Counted from the stretch's first letter, positions 19,300 through 28,571 are shown. The stretch is DNA of 64,000 nt from Dasania marina DSM 21967 (GCF_000373485.1 NZ_KB891575.1:639736-703735); one strand, 5' to 3'. Made by a program: numbers and translations. The notes: generated from the letters alone by a model not told the origin.

Positions 19300-19854
19300 A
19301 TGAGCATAGGGCACAACCCAAAAGCCATGAGCACCTCAACCAATACCAGCGGTTTTGAACAGCACAACCACAGCCATTGCATTAGCAACGCCTTAGCCGA
19401 GGCTGATCTCATCTGCCAGCAAAAAACCCTGCGGCTAACGCCACTGCGCAGGCAGGTGTTGGGCTATATCTGGCAAAGTCACAAGCCGCTAGGTGCCTAC
19501 ACGTTATTAGAGATGCTAGCAGCCAGCCGCGCGCCCGGTAACAACAGCCGCATAGCACCGCCCACGGTGTATAGAGCCCTAGAGTTTTTACAAGCGCACG
19601 GCCTAGTGCATCGCATCGCCTCGCTCAATGCCTATATAGGTTGCTGCAGCCCCAGCGATACCCATCAAAGCCACTTTTTTATATGCCGCCACTGCAATAG
19701 CACGGTAGAACTAGCCACCCCAGCCATTAGCGCCGCTATCGCCCAGTCGGCACACGACACCGGCTTTATGGTAGAGGATGAATGCGTAGAAGTGGTGGGG
19801 CTATGCCCGCAATGCCAAAATATAAACCCAGAAACAGCGGGGGATACGGCATGA
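19300..19854 (+). CDS. zur: Zinc uptake regulator, Fur family
   Basis: Zinc-sensing repressor of zinc import. Seen: a Fur-type winged helix ([28 protein letters not shown], then [21 protein letters not shown]) and a C-terminal dimerisation/metal domain with [14 protein letters not shown] and a second CPQC near the end, giving the two CxxC pairs of the structural zinc site. Length up to 184 residues is slightly long because of a His-containing N-terminal tail (EQHNHSHC). ATG 19300 begins 5 bases after the Zur box; ATG 19327 is an alternative. Its TGA overlaps the znuC ATG, so the two are coupled and autoregulated. Confidence 0.93.
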   Translation: MSIGHNPKAMSTSTNTSGFEQHNHSHCISNALAEADLICQQKTLRLTPLRRQVLGYIWQSHKPLGAYTLLEMLAASRAPGNNSRIAPPTVYRALEFLQAHGLVHRIASLNAYIGCCSPSDTHQSHFFICRHCNSTVELATPAISAAIAQSAHDTGFMVEDECVEVVGLCPQCQNINPETAGDTA

Positions 19855-20702
19855 GCGAGCCCTTACTTCAGGCAAAACAAGTCTCCATGGTTTACGGCCA
19901 GCAAACCGTGTTGCAGGCAGTGGATTTAACGATTAAAGCAGGGGAGATCGTCACCTTAATAGGCCCCAATGGCGCGGGCAAAACCACGCTAGTTAAAGCC
20001 GTTCTGGGGCTAATTAAACCCAGCCAAGGCCACATCATCCGCCAACCCGGCCTGCGCATAGGATATATGCCACAACGTCTGCATGTAGACCCCAGCCTGC
20101 CCATTACCGTGGGCCGCTTTTTGCGGCTGGCACACCCCAGCAAAGCAGCCATTAAAGAAGCCTTGGCCGAAGTAGGCACCAGCCATCTACTCAACAACCC
20201 TTTGCAATCTATATCGGGCGGCGAGCTACAGCGGGTGCTATTAGCCAGGGCGCTACTGCGCAATCCACAGCTATTAGTGTTGGACGAACCGGTGCAGGGC
20301 GTAGACATAGCCGGCCAAACCGAACTGTATCAATTAATAGAAACCCTACGCGACCGCCACCGCTGCGGGGTATTGATGGTATCCCACGATTTACACCTAG
20401 TAATGGCGCAAACCGACACCGTCATCTGCCTTAACCAGCACGTGTGCTGCCACGGCCACCCCGAACACGTTAGCACCGACCCCGCCTATTTGGCCCTGTT
20501 TGGCGAAAAATACAGCCAAGCCTTGGCGGTATACCATCACGATCACGACCATGAGCACGATATACACGGCGATGTGATAGCCGATGATGATGGCGAGAAG
20601 GCCGGCTGCGGCCACGATCATCACCACGGCAGCCATCAGCACAACAATAAGCACAACGAACAGAAACAAGACGAACAAAAAGGAGAGCAGGGCCATGCCT
20701 GA
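19851..20702 (+). CDS. znuC: Zinc ABC transporter ATPase with His-rich tail
   Basis: Cytoplasmic ATPase that powers ZnuB. Seen: Walker [12 protein letters not shown]-loop region YMPQRL, signature [15 protein letters not shown], Walker [13 protein letters not shown] and the switch His in MVSHDLHLV. After about residue 225 it carries an unusual tail of about 55 residues that is very rich in His, Asp and Glu ([22 protein letters not shown]), plausibly a zinc-binding or sensing extension. The start is the ATGA overlap with zur at 19851; the frame is open further upstream but that would run inside zur. It overlaps znuB by 8 bases. Confidence 0.95.
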   Translation: MSEPLLQAKQVSMVYGQQTVLQAVDLTIKAGEIVTLIGPNGAGKTTLVKAVLGLIKPSQGHIIRQPGLRIGYMPQRLHVDPSLPITVGRFLRLAHPSKAAIKEALAEVGTSHLLNNPLQSISGGELQRVLLARALLRNPQLLVLDEPVQGVDIAGQTELYQLIETLRDRHRCGVLMVSHDLHLVMAQTDTVICLNQHVCCHGHPEHVSTDPAYLALFGEKYSQALAVYHHDHDHEHDIHGDVIADDDGEKAGCGHDHHHGSHQHNNKHNEQKQDEQKGEQGHA

Positions 20703-21495
20703 TTTTTTATGGTTGGGCCTTAGCGCCGGGTTAATTATCGCCGCCATCGCAGGGCCCTTAGGCTCGTTTGTGGTGTGGCAGCGGCTAGCCTACTTTGGCG
20801 ACACCCTCGCGCACTCCGCCTTACTAGGCGTAGCCCTCAGCCTGTGGCTAAGCATTAACATACAACTGGGCATCATCATCTGCTGCCTAGGCTTGGCCGT
20901 GTTGTTAGTAGTGCTGCAACGCAAACCGCAACTGGCCAGCGACAGCTTACTAGGCATACTCTCCCACGGCAGCTTAGCGCTGGGCCTAGTCACCATTGCC
21001 CTGATAGACGATATGCGCTTAGACCTAAACGCCTACCTATTTGGCGACCTACTCGCGGTAAGCCTGCACGACCTCTACTGGATAGGCGGCATAGCACTGG
21101 CCCTAGCACTCACCCTATGGCGCAACTGGAACAACCTACTCGCCATCACCGTACACCCCGAACTGGCCCAAGTAGAAGGCCTGCCGGTAGAGCGCCTGCG
21201 CCTCACCCTTATGCTCATGATTGCCTTGCTGGTAGCCATCGCCATGAAAATAATCGGCGTGCTACTCATCACCGCACTACTCATCATCCCCGCCGCCGCC
21301 AGCCGCAAATTCGTCACCTCACCCGAACAAATGGCCGCCACCGCCATAGCCATAGGCTGCGGCTCGGTAGTAGGGGGCTTGGGTTTATCCCTCAGCCTAG
21401 ATACACCGGCAGGGCCATCCATAGTAGTGTTTGCGATAGGCTTGTTTTTAGTTGCCGGGGCAGCCAACACTGCGCTAGGTTTAGTTAAAAAATAG
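20695..21495 (+). CDS. znuB: Zinc ABC transporter permease
   Basis: Inner-membrane channel of the zinc importer, ABC-3 family, 266 residues with about eight hydrophobic segments. Seen: [29 protein letters not shown], which is the conserved family signature, [22 protein letters not shown], and the helix [26 protein letters not shown], which carries the EAA-like coupling segment. ATG 20695 has AGGAGA about 9 bases upstream; the open frame before it lies inside the His-rich znuC tail. It is the last gene of the zur-znuC-znuB operon. Confidence 0.95.
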   Translation: MPDFLWLGLSAGLIIAAIAGPLGSFVVWQRLAYFGDTLAHSALLGVALSLWLSINIQLGIIICCLGLAVLLVVLQRKPQLASDSLLGILSHGSLALGLVTIALIDDMRLDLNAYLFGDLLAVSLHDLYWIGGIALALALTLWRNWNNLLAITVHPELAQVEGLPVERLRLTLMLMIALLVAIAMKIIGVLLITALLIIPAAASRKFVTSPEQMAATAIAIGCGSVVGGLGLSLSLDTPAGPSIVVFAIGLFLVAGAANTALGLVKK

Positions 21496-21998
21496 AACGC
21501 GGCCTTGCAGTAGTTAATTCGGCATCTACATAACTAAGTGGATACTGAATCAAGTTCAGTATGACAAACTACACTAGTCGTACCGGCCTTGAGTTAGTAC
21601 CCATTAGTTTTAATTTATTAATTGATCGATTTACTGGTTACGCTTTATATTCACACCAGCAAGAAAATATCTTTTGTAGTTAGAGGTTTCTCTAACTACC
21701 TACAATCACAAACACCACCCTCTACGAAGCACCCGTTGCCCCTTGGGAGTCGCCGAGCAACGGAGAAAAATAACGGCGCGAAGCAGCGAGCACTGTCCGA
21801 GCAAAAAACGATTGAGTATCGTTTTTTGTGAGTTGCGCAGCGGCCGTTAGTTTTTTGAGTAGCGCAGGGCATCGGCGCAGCCGACGACGGACTAGGGGTG
21901 CCTTTTTCTTTGGTTAGCTTTCTTTTGGGCAAGCAAAAGAAAGTAACCCGCCCAGCAAGGCGGAAAGTAACCCTCAAACAAAACGGCCGTAAAAATAA
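21496..21998. other. Intergenic region with dispersed repeat elements, no gene
   Basis: Contains three structured pieces and no credible gene. At 21542-21562, ATACTGAA-TCAAG-TTCAGTAT is the dispersed palindrome also found at 39536. At 21803-21827, AAAAAACGAT pairs with ATCGTTTTTT, a likely terminator for znuB. At 21918-21943, CTTTCTTTT pairs with AAAAGAAAG within a stretch (about 21735-21985) that resembles the TTTCTTTGGTTA...GCAAAAGAAAGTAAC repeats common in proteobacterial intergenic DNA. Short frames here are repeat-derived. Confidence 0.7.
21803..21827. terminator. Terminator-like hairpin downstream of znuB
   Basis: AAAAAACGAT and ATCGTTTTTT form a 10-bp stem with a five-base loop TGAGT and a run of six Ts in the right arm. 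It sits inside the dispersed repeat and about 300 bases past znuB, so it may belong to the repeat rather than be a dedicated terminator. Confidence 0.5.
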
Positions 21999-22874
21999 AT
22001 GGAAACTCTAAAACAATTCCAAACCCAACACCAACTCCCCGATGGCTACCTAACATCAGCACACAACCACTACACGCCCCTAATAAACACACTGCTACAA
22101 CAACACGCCCACAGCCAACAAACCCTCACCCTAGGCATAAACGGCAGCCAAGGCAGCGGCAAAACCACCATGGCCGCCTACCTGCACACCGTGTTAAGCC
22201 ACCAGCACAAACTCAAGGTGGTGAGCCTCAGCATTGATGACTTCTACTTATCCAAAAGTGCACGACTACATTTAGCCAAAACCGTGCACCCGCTGCTGGC
22301 CACCCGCGGCGTACCCGGCACCCACGATATTGCATTGGCACTCACAACGTTAGCCGCATTAAAAAAGCCGGGCAGGGTAGCCATACCCCGCTTTAATAAA
22401 GCCAGCGACGACTGCCTAGCCCGCGAGCAATGGGCCAACATTAGCGCCCCCGTCGATATTATTATTTTAGAGGGCTGGTGCTTAGGCGCTAGCCCACAAA
22501 GCGATGCCGAATTATCGCCAGCCATCAACAGCCTAGAAGCCGAGCACGATAGCGACGGCACCTGGCGGCACTACGTAAACCAACAACTAGCACAGCATTA
22601 CCAGACCCTACACGAGCAAATAGATACCTGGGCCATGCTTAAAGCCCCATCCTTTGATTGCATATACCAATGGCGCTTAGAACAAGAGCACAAACTCGCT
22701 GCCAGCATAAAAGCCGGGCAGGGCAGTGAGCAGGAGGCTAGTGGGGTAATGAGTGATGAGGCCATCAAACAGTTTGTGATGTATTTTCAGCGTATTACCG
22801 AGCAGCTGTTAAAAAACTTACCTGCAAGGGTAGCGTTTTTGTTTAATCTCGATCAGAATCGGGAGATACGCTAA
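21999..22874 (+). CDS. D-glycerate 3-kinase-like P-loop kinase
   Basis: Predicted ATP-dependent glycerate kinase of the plant GLYK/uridine-kinase-like type, 291 residues. Seen: Walker A LGINGSQGSGKTT, the LSIDDFYLSK segment that places the catalytic Asp, HPLLATRGVPGTHD (conserved in this family), IPRFNKASDDC, and Walker-B-like IIILEGWCLGA. It would convert D-glycerate to 3-phosphoglycerate, feeding glycolysis. No ribosome site is visible before the ATG, which lies directly after the repeat element, so the promoter must be in that repeat or expression may be low. Neighbours give no functional clue. Confidence 0.82.
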   Translation: METLKQFQTQHQLPDGYLTSAHNHYTPLINTLLQQHAHSQQTLTLGINGSQGSGKTTMAAYLHTVLSHQHKLKVVSLSIDDFYLSKSARLHLAKTVHPLLATRGVPGTHDIALALTTLAALKKPGRVAIPRFNKASDDCLAREQWANISAPVDIIILEGWCLGASPQSDAELSPAINSLEAEHDSDGTWRHYVNQQLAQHYQTLHEQIDTWAMLKAPSFDCIYQWRLEQEHKLAASIKAGQGSEQEASGVMSDEAIKQFVMYFQRITEQLLKNLPARVAFLFNLDQNREIR

Positions 22875-23001
22875 ATACTAGCGTTAGGAATAATAAAAAA
22901 ATAAATGGATGTTGAAATGCTCTTGCCCAATCCCCCTTGTTATCCACAGCACAACTCTATCCATTGTTTTTATCAATCTAGCCTATTGAGAGCAACTAGC
23001 C

Positions 23002-23886
23002 ATGGATACTAAGCACTTATCATTTTCGACTATTTTATTGCTCGCATTAGCTGCTTGTGGCGGTGGTGGCGGCAGTTCCTCTGGCTCAGGCGATCAGTCC
23101 AGCTGCAGTGCAACCACAACAGCGCCATACCTAAGCACTAGCTATGACTCCTGCGCTGCGAGTGACAGCGATTTAACCGGCCTATGGGTGATAGTGTCGG
23201 ACTATTCCATAGTTGGCCGCAATGCCGAGCGCAACAAACAGCAGCGCATGATGATGCGTATTTCCAATAGCGGCAGCAACTTAGAAGCTTATGTTTGCAA
23301 CACCGACAGCAGCCTGCGCGAGTACACCTTCGCCGCTGGTGACAGCGGTCTCTCACTGCATGATGACAGGGCCGACGCTGATCTTGAGCTGAGTATTGTT
23401 AGTAATGTGCTAATGGAAGGCCAACATGTAGGCGGGGGCGTTAATAGCAGCACTGTTACTGCCATTAAAATCCAAGATGCCATATCCATGGGCCAGTTAA
23501 ACTTAAATTACGAGCTGAATGGCTATTCCTTTAGCCAAGATGATATTGCGCTTAGCTGCTTTTCACAAAATAAAGGCACCACCGAGCTTCTATCTGTATC
23601 AGTAGACTTTGATGGTGAGTCCACCGTTTTTTTTGTGGATGTTAATAATAACGGTACTAATGAAGAGCTAAGCCTTAGTGTATTTAAACCTACCGACCCC
23701 AGTGATGAATTAGAGATTAATCTTAACTTTGACACTACCCTAGATGAAATTGAAGGTGAAAACACCGGTAATACATCAGCAGACTATGTGGAAAATAGCG
23801 GCAGTAGCATTAATTTAAATGCCAGCGTAATTGACGATCATATTGCGACTAATACAGCTGAGTTTGAGCTTACGATAAATTTATAA
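23002..23886 (+). CDS. Putative lipoprotein, function unknown
   Basis: Predicted exported lipoprotein of 294 residues. Seen: a signal peptide with lipobox LAAC followed by a Gly/Ser-rich linker, then a Cys-containing region around SSCSATTTAPYLSTSYDSCAASD that could form disulfides. The middle part (GLWVIVSDYS, RMMMRISNSGSNLEAYVC) is beta-rich, and the C-terminal third is Asp/Asn/Glu rich. I do not recognise a domain. It has its own promoter region and no close partner. Confidence 0.7.
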   Translation: MDTKHLSFSTILLLALAACGGGGGSSSGSGDQSSCSATTTAPYLSTSYDSCAASDSDLTGLWVIVSDYSIVGRNAERNKQQRMMMRISNSGSNLEAYVCNTDSSLREYTFAAGDSGLSLHDDRADADLELSIVSNVLMEGQHVGGGVNSSTVTAIKIQDAISMGQLNLNYELNGYSFSQDDIALSCFSQNKGTTELLSVSVDFDGESTVFFVDVNNNGTNEELSLSVFKPTDPSDELEINLNFDTTLDEIEGENTGNTSADYVENSGSSINLNASVIDDHIATNTAEFELTINL

Positions 23887-24005
23887 ATTACTGCCAAGGC
23901 TAAAGCTGTTACGGGGATTATCCTGCATAATATTTTACTAGGATTAATATTATTTGGATCAAGGACTCTGCCCCAATAAAACCTTTATAACTCAAGGAGA
24001 GTTTT

Positions 24006-24458
24006 GTGAGAATTGCAATAACAATAATAATTTTAAGCTTTATTACTGGCTGCGCTTCAATTACTAAAGAATCAAGATGGATCGATGCCGGAGATAACCC
24101 AGCTCAACTGTTGGTTTATAGAGATGCCGGCGGTCATAGCAAAGCTATGGCTGCGAATTTTGGTTCATCCCAGCACTATATTGTCGATATAATGGAGAAA
24201 GAATTCATTGATATTTTATTGCCCCCAGGTGAGGAGATTTTTAAAACAGCAGGAGACGGCAGCACCGGTGGAACGTTTAAGATTACTCTTTCACCTAATA
24301 CTAAAACCTGCCTTAAAATAGAACCTAATCCTGCACAATGGGCGGCAGTCGCAATTCCAATATTACTTGCCGTTATTCCAGCATACAACGTGAATGAAGT
24401 TGAGTGTCCTAGTGAGGACTATTTAGCATCGTTTAAACGATTAAGTATAGAGCTATAA
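24006..24458 (+). CDS. DUF2846-like lipoprotein
   Basis: Exported lipoprotein of 150 residues starting at GTG 24006, with AAGGAG 7 bases upstream. Seen: lipobox FITGC, then a pattern (AQLLVYRDAGG, HYIVDIMEKEFIDILLPPGEEIFKT, TCLKIEPN) that resembles the DUF2846 group, whose members pair a pre-albumin-like beta fold with a short C-terminal extension. A hydrophobic stretch near AAVAIPILLAVIPAY may contact membrane. Function is unknown. A second small lipoprotein of similar design follows. Confidence 0.7.
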   Translation: MRIAITIIILSFITGCASITKESRWIDAGDNPAQLLVYRDAGGHSKAMAANFGSSQHYIVDIMEKEFIDILLPPGEEIFKTAGDGSTGGTFKITLSPNTKTCLKIEPNPAQWAAVAIPILLAVIPAYNVNEVECPSEDYLASFKRLSIEL

Positions 24459-24482
24459 CTAGGCCATCAAAGTAAATAAATA

Positions 24483-24514
24483 AAGGGGTCGTAACGGTTA
24501 TTTATCGTACGACC
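24483..24514. repeat. Repeat family A copy (GTAACGRTTATTT)
   Basis: AAGGGGTCGTAACGGTTATT followed by TATCGTACGACC, with an internal GTCGTA/TACGAC inverted repeat. Same family as 41748-41790, 44503-44549, 50200-50243 and 51852-51897. Confidence 0.6.
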
Positions 24515-24599
24515 TATAAATCAAGTCAGTCAGTGTTATTGAAACACGAAAATTTAAGCGCTATATAAAAAATAAAAACTCTCTGAAATAGGAAATAGA

Positions 24600-25124
24600 A
24601 TGAAATTTTTAGCAACAATAATAATATCTATCGCTCTCATAGGTTGCGGAACCAGCCAAACTTATCCTGGAGTCAAATTATCTAGCGATAAAATAGCCAC
24701 CATTGAAGCCTCTGGCTATAACGACTGGGGGTTTCAAACAAAATACGAGGGTTTTGCTATTGCACAATCGAATGAACTCGTTGTAGGCAGTTTTACTAGA
24801 GGGTACCCAAAAGAAATCCAAGTCTTACCCGGTAAAAACAAAATCACGTTGCTATACAATACAAACCTAGGAAAATCTTTTGCACAACAAGCATTTAGCA
24901 CAGGTTTAATTGGCGGTAGCATCAGCAACGCTCTAGATAAAAAAGACCATATCGAGCTTGAATTCATTGCAGAAGCAGGGAAAAATTACAGAATAATGTT
25001 TTACCCAAACATTCTAAGCAAAAAAGAAACAATACCTCAGCCATGGGTCGTAGATATAAACTCAAAAGAAGTTGTATTTGGTGAAGTCCCAGACATTGTA
25101 AAAGATCCAACTATCATTGAATAA
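24600..25124 (+). CDS. Putative lipoprotein, function unknown
   Basis: Predicted lipoprotein of 174 residues, with signal peptide and lipobox ALIGC. The mature part reads as a beta-rich periplasmic domain (IQVLPGKNKITLLYNTN, HIELEFIAEAGKNYRIMFYPN), the PGKNxI and AEAGKNYRI patterns being shared with several small lipoproteins that bind cell-envelope partners. No named family is certain. A weak AGGAAATAGA site precedes the ATG. It lies downstream of the DUF2846-like lipoprotein, separated by repeat A. Confidence 0.7.
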   Translation: MKFLATIIISIALIGCGTSQTYPGVKLSSDKIATIEASGYNDWGFQTKYEGFAIAQSNELVVGSFTRGYPKEIQVLPGKNKITLLYNTNLGKSFAQQAFSTGLIGGSISNALDKKDHIELEFIAEAGKNYRIMFYPNILSKKETIPQPWVVDINSKEVVFGEVPDIVKDPTIIE

Positions 25125-25269
25125 TAAGCGGAAACTAATAAACTCAAGGGTTCAAATCCTTTGGGTTTGTATTTTGACTCAATCGTTCTTTCCCTCTCAT
25201 AACATACGATATTTCAACAATATTGTCCCTTGAAACTGTTATATTTTTACCTACTAAGGTGTTATCAAC

Positions 25270-25686
25270 ATGTCGCATTTAGAAACAAACTGCCTTTGTG
25301 GTGCAGTAAAAATTACCGCAGATGAAGTTAATCAAAAATTCACGGTGTGCCATTGCCAATCATGTAGAACCTGGGGAGGATCACCCTTCTTTGCTGTTAA
25401 GTGCGGCACTAAGGTAACAATTGAAGGTGGTGATAACGTTAAAATGTATGAATCATCATCTTGGGCCTCTCGTGGCTTTTGCACAGAATGTGGAACGCAT
25501 CTGTTTTACAAATTTAAAGCGACAGGTGAATATAATATGTCATTAGGCTTATTTTCAAGCTTGCAAGGGCTGGAAATGGATATGCAGTATTTTAGCGACA
25601 TGCGCCCTAGTTATTACTGCTTTGCCAATGAAACGAAAGAAATGACTACAGCTGAGATAATGGCGCATTTTGCATCAGACATGTAA
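25270..25686 (+). CDS. GFA-family zinc protein
   Basis: Small protein of 138 residues of the glutathione-dependent formaldehyde-activating (GFA/CENP-V) family. Seen: all zinc-ligand Cys motifs in order: CLCGAVKI, CHCQSCRTWGG and GFCTECGTHLFYKF. The family folds around two zinc ions; most bacterial members are not proven formaldehyde-binding enzymes, so activity is open. It is a stand-alone gene with a weak AAGG site before the ATG. Confidence 0.88.
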   Translation: MSHLETNCLCGAVKITADEVNQKFTVCHCQSCRTWGGSPFFAVKCGTKVTIEGGDNVKMYESSSWASRGFCTECGTHLFYKFKATGEYNMSLGLFSSLQGLEMDMQYFSDMRPSYYCFANETKEMTTAEIMAHFASDM

Positions 25687-25767
25687 TCGCACAGACTTTC
25701 TGCTTTCCCTTGAGTTAAAAAATACACTGGTTCATAATCTATTTTTCCAAATATTAAAGAGGCATTT

Positions 25768-26238
25768 ATGAAAAACATCACTCGCACACTTTTAGGTTTT
25801 ACTGCGCTTGTTCTTTCTTTGCAGTGTTTTGCCGATAGTAACGACACCAACTTAGACCTCATTCATGCTCGCCAAAGTAATATGGAGTTGCGTTCTTATT
25901 TTTTAGGGCCCTTAGCGGCGATGGCGAAGGGTAAGTTGCCTTACGATGCCGAGATGGCAGCTAAGCTTAGTAACAGCCTGCAGTTGTTAAATGGTTTGGA
26001 TATGGGCCGGGCGTGGGCGCCAGGAACCGCTAACGATAAATACGAGGGTAAAACTACCGCGCTGCCAAAAATATGGGACACCTACCCTGAAATTGGTCAA
26101 TACGGTGAGAAATATGTAACAGCTGTCGATGCCCTCGCTAGCACTGCTGGCAATAGCTTAAATGAGCTGCGCGCTAGCTTAGGTGATGTCGGTAAAGCCT
26201 GCAAAGCTTGCCACGACGATTTTACTGAAAAACAGTAA
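25768..26238 (+). CDS. Cytochrome c' (class II c-type cytochrome)
   Basis: Periplasmic haem protein, 156 residues. Seen: signal peptide ending LSLQCFA, a four-helix-bundle-like sequence (HARQSNMELRSYFLGPLAAMAKGKLPYDAEMA), and the haem-attachment motif CKACH close to the C-terminus, the class II position. Family members bind NO or act in redox defence with a five-coordinate haem. It lies 6 bases upstream of a cytochrome b561 gene, its likely membrane electron donor. AGAGG precedes the ATG. Confidence 0.9.
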   Translation: MKNITRTLLGFTALVLSLQCFADSNDTNLDLIHARQSNMELRSYFLGPLAAMAKGKLPYDAEMAAKLSNSLQLLNGLDMGRAWAPGTANDKYEGKTTALPKIWDTYPEIGQYGEKYVTAVDALASTAGNSLNELRASLGDVGKACKACHDDFTEKQ

Positions 26239-26244
26239 GCGGCC

Positions 26245-26850
26245 TTGCATAAGTATCTACTTGAAAAAATCTGGGACCCACTAACACGCTTGTGGCATTG
26301 GGTTCTAGCCGTGGTGGTGTCGCTAGGTTGGTTCTTTGGCGAATTCATGTCATTCACCCGCATAGAATGGCATTTTTATTGTGGCTATACGGTTTTAGGT
26401 TTATTGGCGGTTCGTTTGATTTGGGGGTTTATTGGGCCCACGCCTATACGTTTTAGTAGCTTATTTTTTCGACCGTCGGCACTGTTAAATTACGCCCGCA
26501 CGTTACCTAAACGCAGCCCTAGCGGAACACCGGGGCATAACCCACTGGGTTCGCTTTCGGTGCTTGCATTACTTTTACTACTAACAGCGCAAGCGCTGTC
26601 TGGTTTATTTATAGAGTCGGATGTTTTCTTTGAAACAGGGCCGCTTGCCTACCTAGTAACTGAGGCCACTATGTCGAGCCTGGCTTGGTGGCATGGGCTT
26701 TTAGCCAAATGTATTCTCGTGGTGGTCGTTTTGCATGTAGCAGCTATTTTTTATTATTGGCTTTGGAAAAAAGAAAACCTGATTAAACCTATGATTACTG
26801 GCTGGAAATGGGTTAAACGGGCACAAGTTACTAAAGATAAAAACCCTTAA
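26245..26850 (+). CDS. Cytochrome b561 family membrane protein
   Basis: Di-haem inner-membrane electron carrier, 201 residues, four transmembrane helices. Seen: the family start IWDPLTRLWHWVLAVVV, FYCGYTVLGLLAVRLIWGFIG, a central loop with SGTPGHNPLG, and helices with WWHGLLAKCILVVVVLHVAAIFYYW that hold the haem His residues. The start must be TTG 26245 because the conserved N-terminus begins there and no ATG precedes helix 1. The 6-base gap to the cytochrome c' gene suggests they form one redox pair, a common arrangement. Confidence 0.9.
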   Translation: MHKYLLEKIWDPLTRLWHWVLAVVVSLGWFFGEFMSFTRIEWHFYCGYTVLGLLAVRLIWGFIGPTPIRFSSLFFRPSALLNYARTLPKRSPSGTPGHNPLGSLSVLALLLLLTAQALSGLFIESDVFFETGPLAYLVTEATMSSLAWWHGLLAKCILVVVVLHVAAIFYYWLWKKENLIKPMITGWKWVKRAQVTKDKNP

Positions 26851-26904
26851 CTACCACCCATCACGCAAGCAACCTATTATAAGGCTCTGTCGGTTAGCCT
26901 TATT

Positions 26905-27495
26905 TCAAAACTGTTGTAGTCGAATAATCACATTCGCTGTTTGTTTGGCATCAACAAGCGCGCCATGTTTATTCGCTTGTGCGTGCCGTAAGTTCTCTAA
27001 GCCTAAATATTCAGAAAGCTTATCCAGTGAAGGTCCACGCGTAGAGCATGGAATCTCTTTTGCTTGCGCCCATGGTTGTGCGGCACGCTGACAACAAAAT
27101 ACTCCGGCAGGTCTAGCGGCAACGGCGTTATACCTCGCTATATGATCTACAATGAGCAACCAATCAAATGACGCGTTATGGCATGCTAATAGGCGGCCTT
27201 TAATCCAGGGTAAAATCTTGGGCCACTGTTCGCAGAAGGCTGGATGATGCTCCGCTTGCTTTTGGGTAATACCGTTAATTTTAGACGCTTCATCAGTCAT
27301 CGGTCGGTGGGGGCGAACAAAAAACTCCTCACTTTTTTTAATCTTACCCTTACAAACTAAAACTAATCCTACGCTAACCATTCCTGGTGCGCCGCCTGAA
27401 TCAAACAGGCCAGTGCTTTCTGTATCAACGACTACATACTCATCGGGAAGAGATTTAAACGGCCAAAGTAATTGATTAGTTAGCTCAAGAGACAT
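26905..27495 (-). CDS. DnaQ-like 3'-5' exonuclease, third gene of the RES-Xre operon
   Basis: DEDDh exonuclease domain of 196 residues. Seen in order: VVDTESTGLF (Asp-x-Glu, Exo I), LLACHNASFDWLL (Asp, Exo II) and HGALVDAKQTANVI (His and Asp, Exo III). It is a single domain, without polymerase or helicase parts, as in epsilon-type or RNase T-like nucleases. GGGAG precedes the ATG. It begins 13 bases after the RES toxin gene on the same strand, so it is probably in the toxin-antitoxin operon; what it contributes there is unknown. Confidence 0.85.
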   Translation of the reverse strand: MSLELTNQLLWPFKSLPDEYVVVDTESTGLFDSGGAPGMVSVGLVLVCKGKIKKSEEFFVRPHRPMTDEASKINGITQKQAEHHPAFCEQWPKILPWIKGRLLACHNASFDWLLIVDHIARYNAVAARPAGVFCCQRAAQPWAQAKEIPCSTRGPSLDKLSEYLGLENLRHAQANKHGALVDAKQTANVIIRLQQF

Positions 27496-27508
27496 AGTGA
27501 TTCTCCCT

Positions 27509-28168
27509 TTATTCGACGAGGTTAACAGCTAAGACTGTGGTTATTTCCGAACCATTCCAATGAAACTGGTAGTGACCAGACTGGATAGCCGGTGCTTTCA
27601 TCAGAGAGGGCCTAAGTGCAGCAATGCATTCGCCGCCGGGATGGCGTACTGAATTGTATAGAATGCCCATTTCGTTTTGCTCTCGAAGTTTTTCAGCGGC
27701 CGCTTGGGCGTCAGCGAAGCTGTCTGGGCTATGAACCTGAGGATTATTACGTAAATCCACCACGGTGCCATCTACTGCGCACTTGTAACAACGCATCATA
27801 AGTATTTGCGGTGCTTCATCCGTGGCACTGAGCAATCTGGCTCTACTGAACTTGGATTCAGCGAGTGCCGTTGCTAGGTTTAGCCCCGCGTAGTAGACAC
27901 CATAGCGGCCCTTAGTAAATCGGCTTTCGACTCCGATATGGGTGAAAGCTGCCATGATAGGTGTGCTGCCATAACCTGTTATCCTGTCCTCAGAAACAAC
28001 CAGCGAGATATCACCGGCTTGGTCCCGAACCCTATCATTGGTAATGCCTTCAAGTGCATAGGCTACTTCCAGCTCGTCGGGGTCTAGCAGGTTCTCAAAA
28101 ATTTGAATGGGCGGGAAATGGCTGGGAATAAGGCGGTAGGTATCACACACTAATTCCACCCTATCCAT
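27509..28168 (-). CDS. RES-domain toxin
   Basis: Toxin of the RES-Xre type; characterised relatives remove NAD+ from the cell. Seen: the conserved Arg in the GRYGVYYAG segment, Glu in LATALAESKF and Ser in YNSVRHPGGECIAALRP, the three residues that give the domain its name. Length from ATG 28168 is 219 residues; this start has GGAGAG upstream and overlaps the antitoxin stop by 8 bases. The longer frame to 28189 is less likely. It is translated after the Xre-type antitoxin and before an exonuclease gene. Confidence 0.9.
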   Translation of the reverse strand: MDRVELVCDTYRLIPSHFPPIQIFENLLDPDELEVAYALEGITNDRVRDQAGDISLVVSEDRITGYGSTPIMAAFTHIGVESRFTKGRYGVYYAGLNLATALAESKFSRARLLSATDEAPQILMMRCYKCAVDGTVVDLRNNPQVHSPDSFADAQAAAEKLREQNEMGILYNSVRHPGGECIAALRPSLMKAPAIQSGHYQFHWNGSEITTVLAVNLVE

Positions 28169-28571
28169 AATGCTCTCCACGCCACGCATCTATATGGCGG
28201 CGCACATCTGAGAGGTCGACTACTCGGCCCGCCAGCATTCTATCTAGCGCCGATTGCCCGCCAAAGTCTCTGTTGGGCTTTTTGACCCAGGCCTTCCATT
28301 GAGCAGGATCGGTAAAGAGTAATTGAACACCCTTATAGATACCTGCTAAGTAAGATAGGCGCTCCAAGGTATCACCCGAGAGATTAATATCTTCTTTGGC
28401 GGCCACTTTTTTACGCCAATTATGAAGCGTTGTGCGGCTATTGAGGCCAGCAAGGGTGCAGCGCTGCTCTTCTGATAGCCCCCATTCATCGGCTATGCCA
28501 AGAAACAACTTCACCGCAACACGGCCCCGCATACCGTGATCGATAGCTTTTTGGTTGGCTGCTATATTCAT
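28161..28571 (-). CDS. Xre/MbcA/ParS-type antitoxin
   Basis: Antitoxin partner of the RES protein, 136 residues. Seen: an N-terminal helix-turn-helix region (LAGLNSRTTLHNWRKKV) and the C-terminal MbcA/ParS/Xre toxin-binding domain (LERLSYLAGIYKGVQLLF, then WVKKPNRDFGGQSALDRMLAGRVVDLSDVRRHID), which has the classical NxxFGG-type turn. ATG 28571 has AAGGAGG 7 bases upstream and is preferred over the upstream frame to 28625, which would cover the operator. It is the first gene of the operon and probably represses it at the palindrome 28598-28623. Confidence 0.92.
   Translation of the reverse strand: MNIAANQKAIDHGMRGRVAVKLFLGIADEWGLSEEQRCTLAGLNSRTTLHNWRKKVAAKEDINLSGDTLERLSYLAGIYKGVQLLFTDPAQWKAWVKKPNRDFGGQSALDRMLAGRVVDLSDVRRHIDAWRGEHYG

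Noticed and set aside
20397..20747. Long minus-strand frame opposite the His-rich tail of znuC
   Set aside because: Its hydrophobic sequence is the complement of His/Asp codons (GTG/ATC runs); it has no ribosome site and lies wholly inside two certain genes.
21622..21831. ORFs on both strands in the region after znuB
   Set aside because: They consist of dispersed intergenic repeat sequence with the TTTCTTTGG...GCAAAAGAAAG palindrome, which gives spurious frames in many genomes.
25136..25168. Possible tRNA fragment: GGGTTCAAATCCTTT looks like a T-arm
   Set aside because: No acceptor, D or anticodon arm precedes it (a coding sequence ends just before), and no CCA end follows. The stretch folds better as a simple hairpin AAACTCAAGG/CCTTTGGGTTT, perhaps a weak terminator of the 24600 gene.
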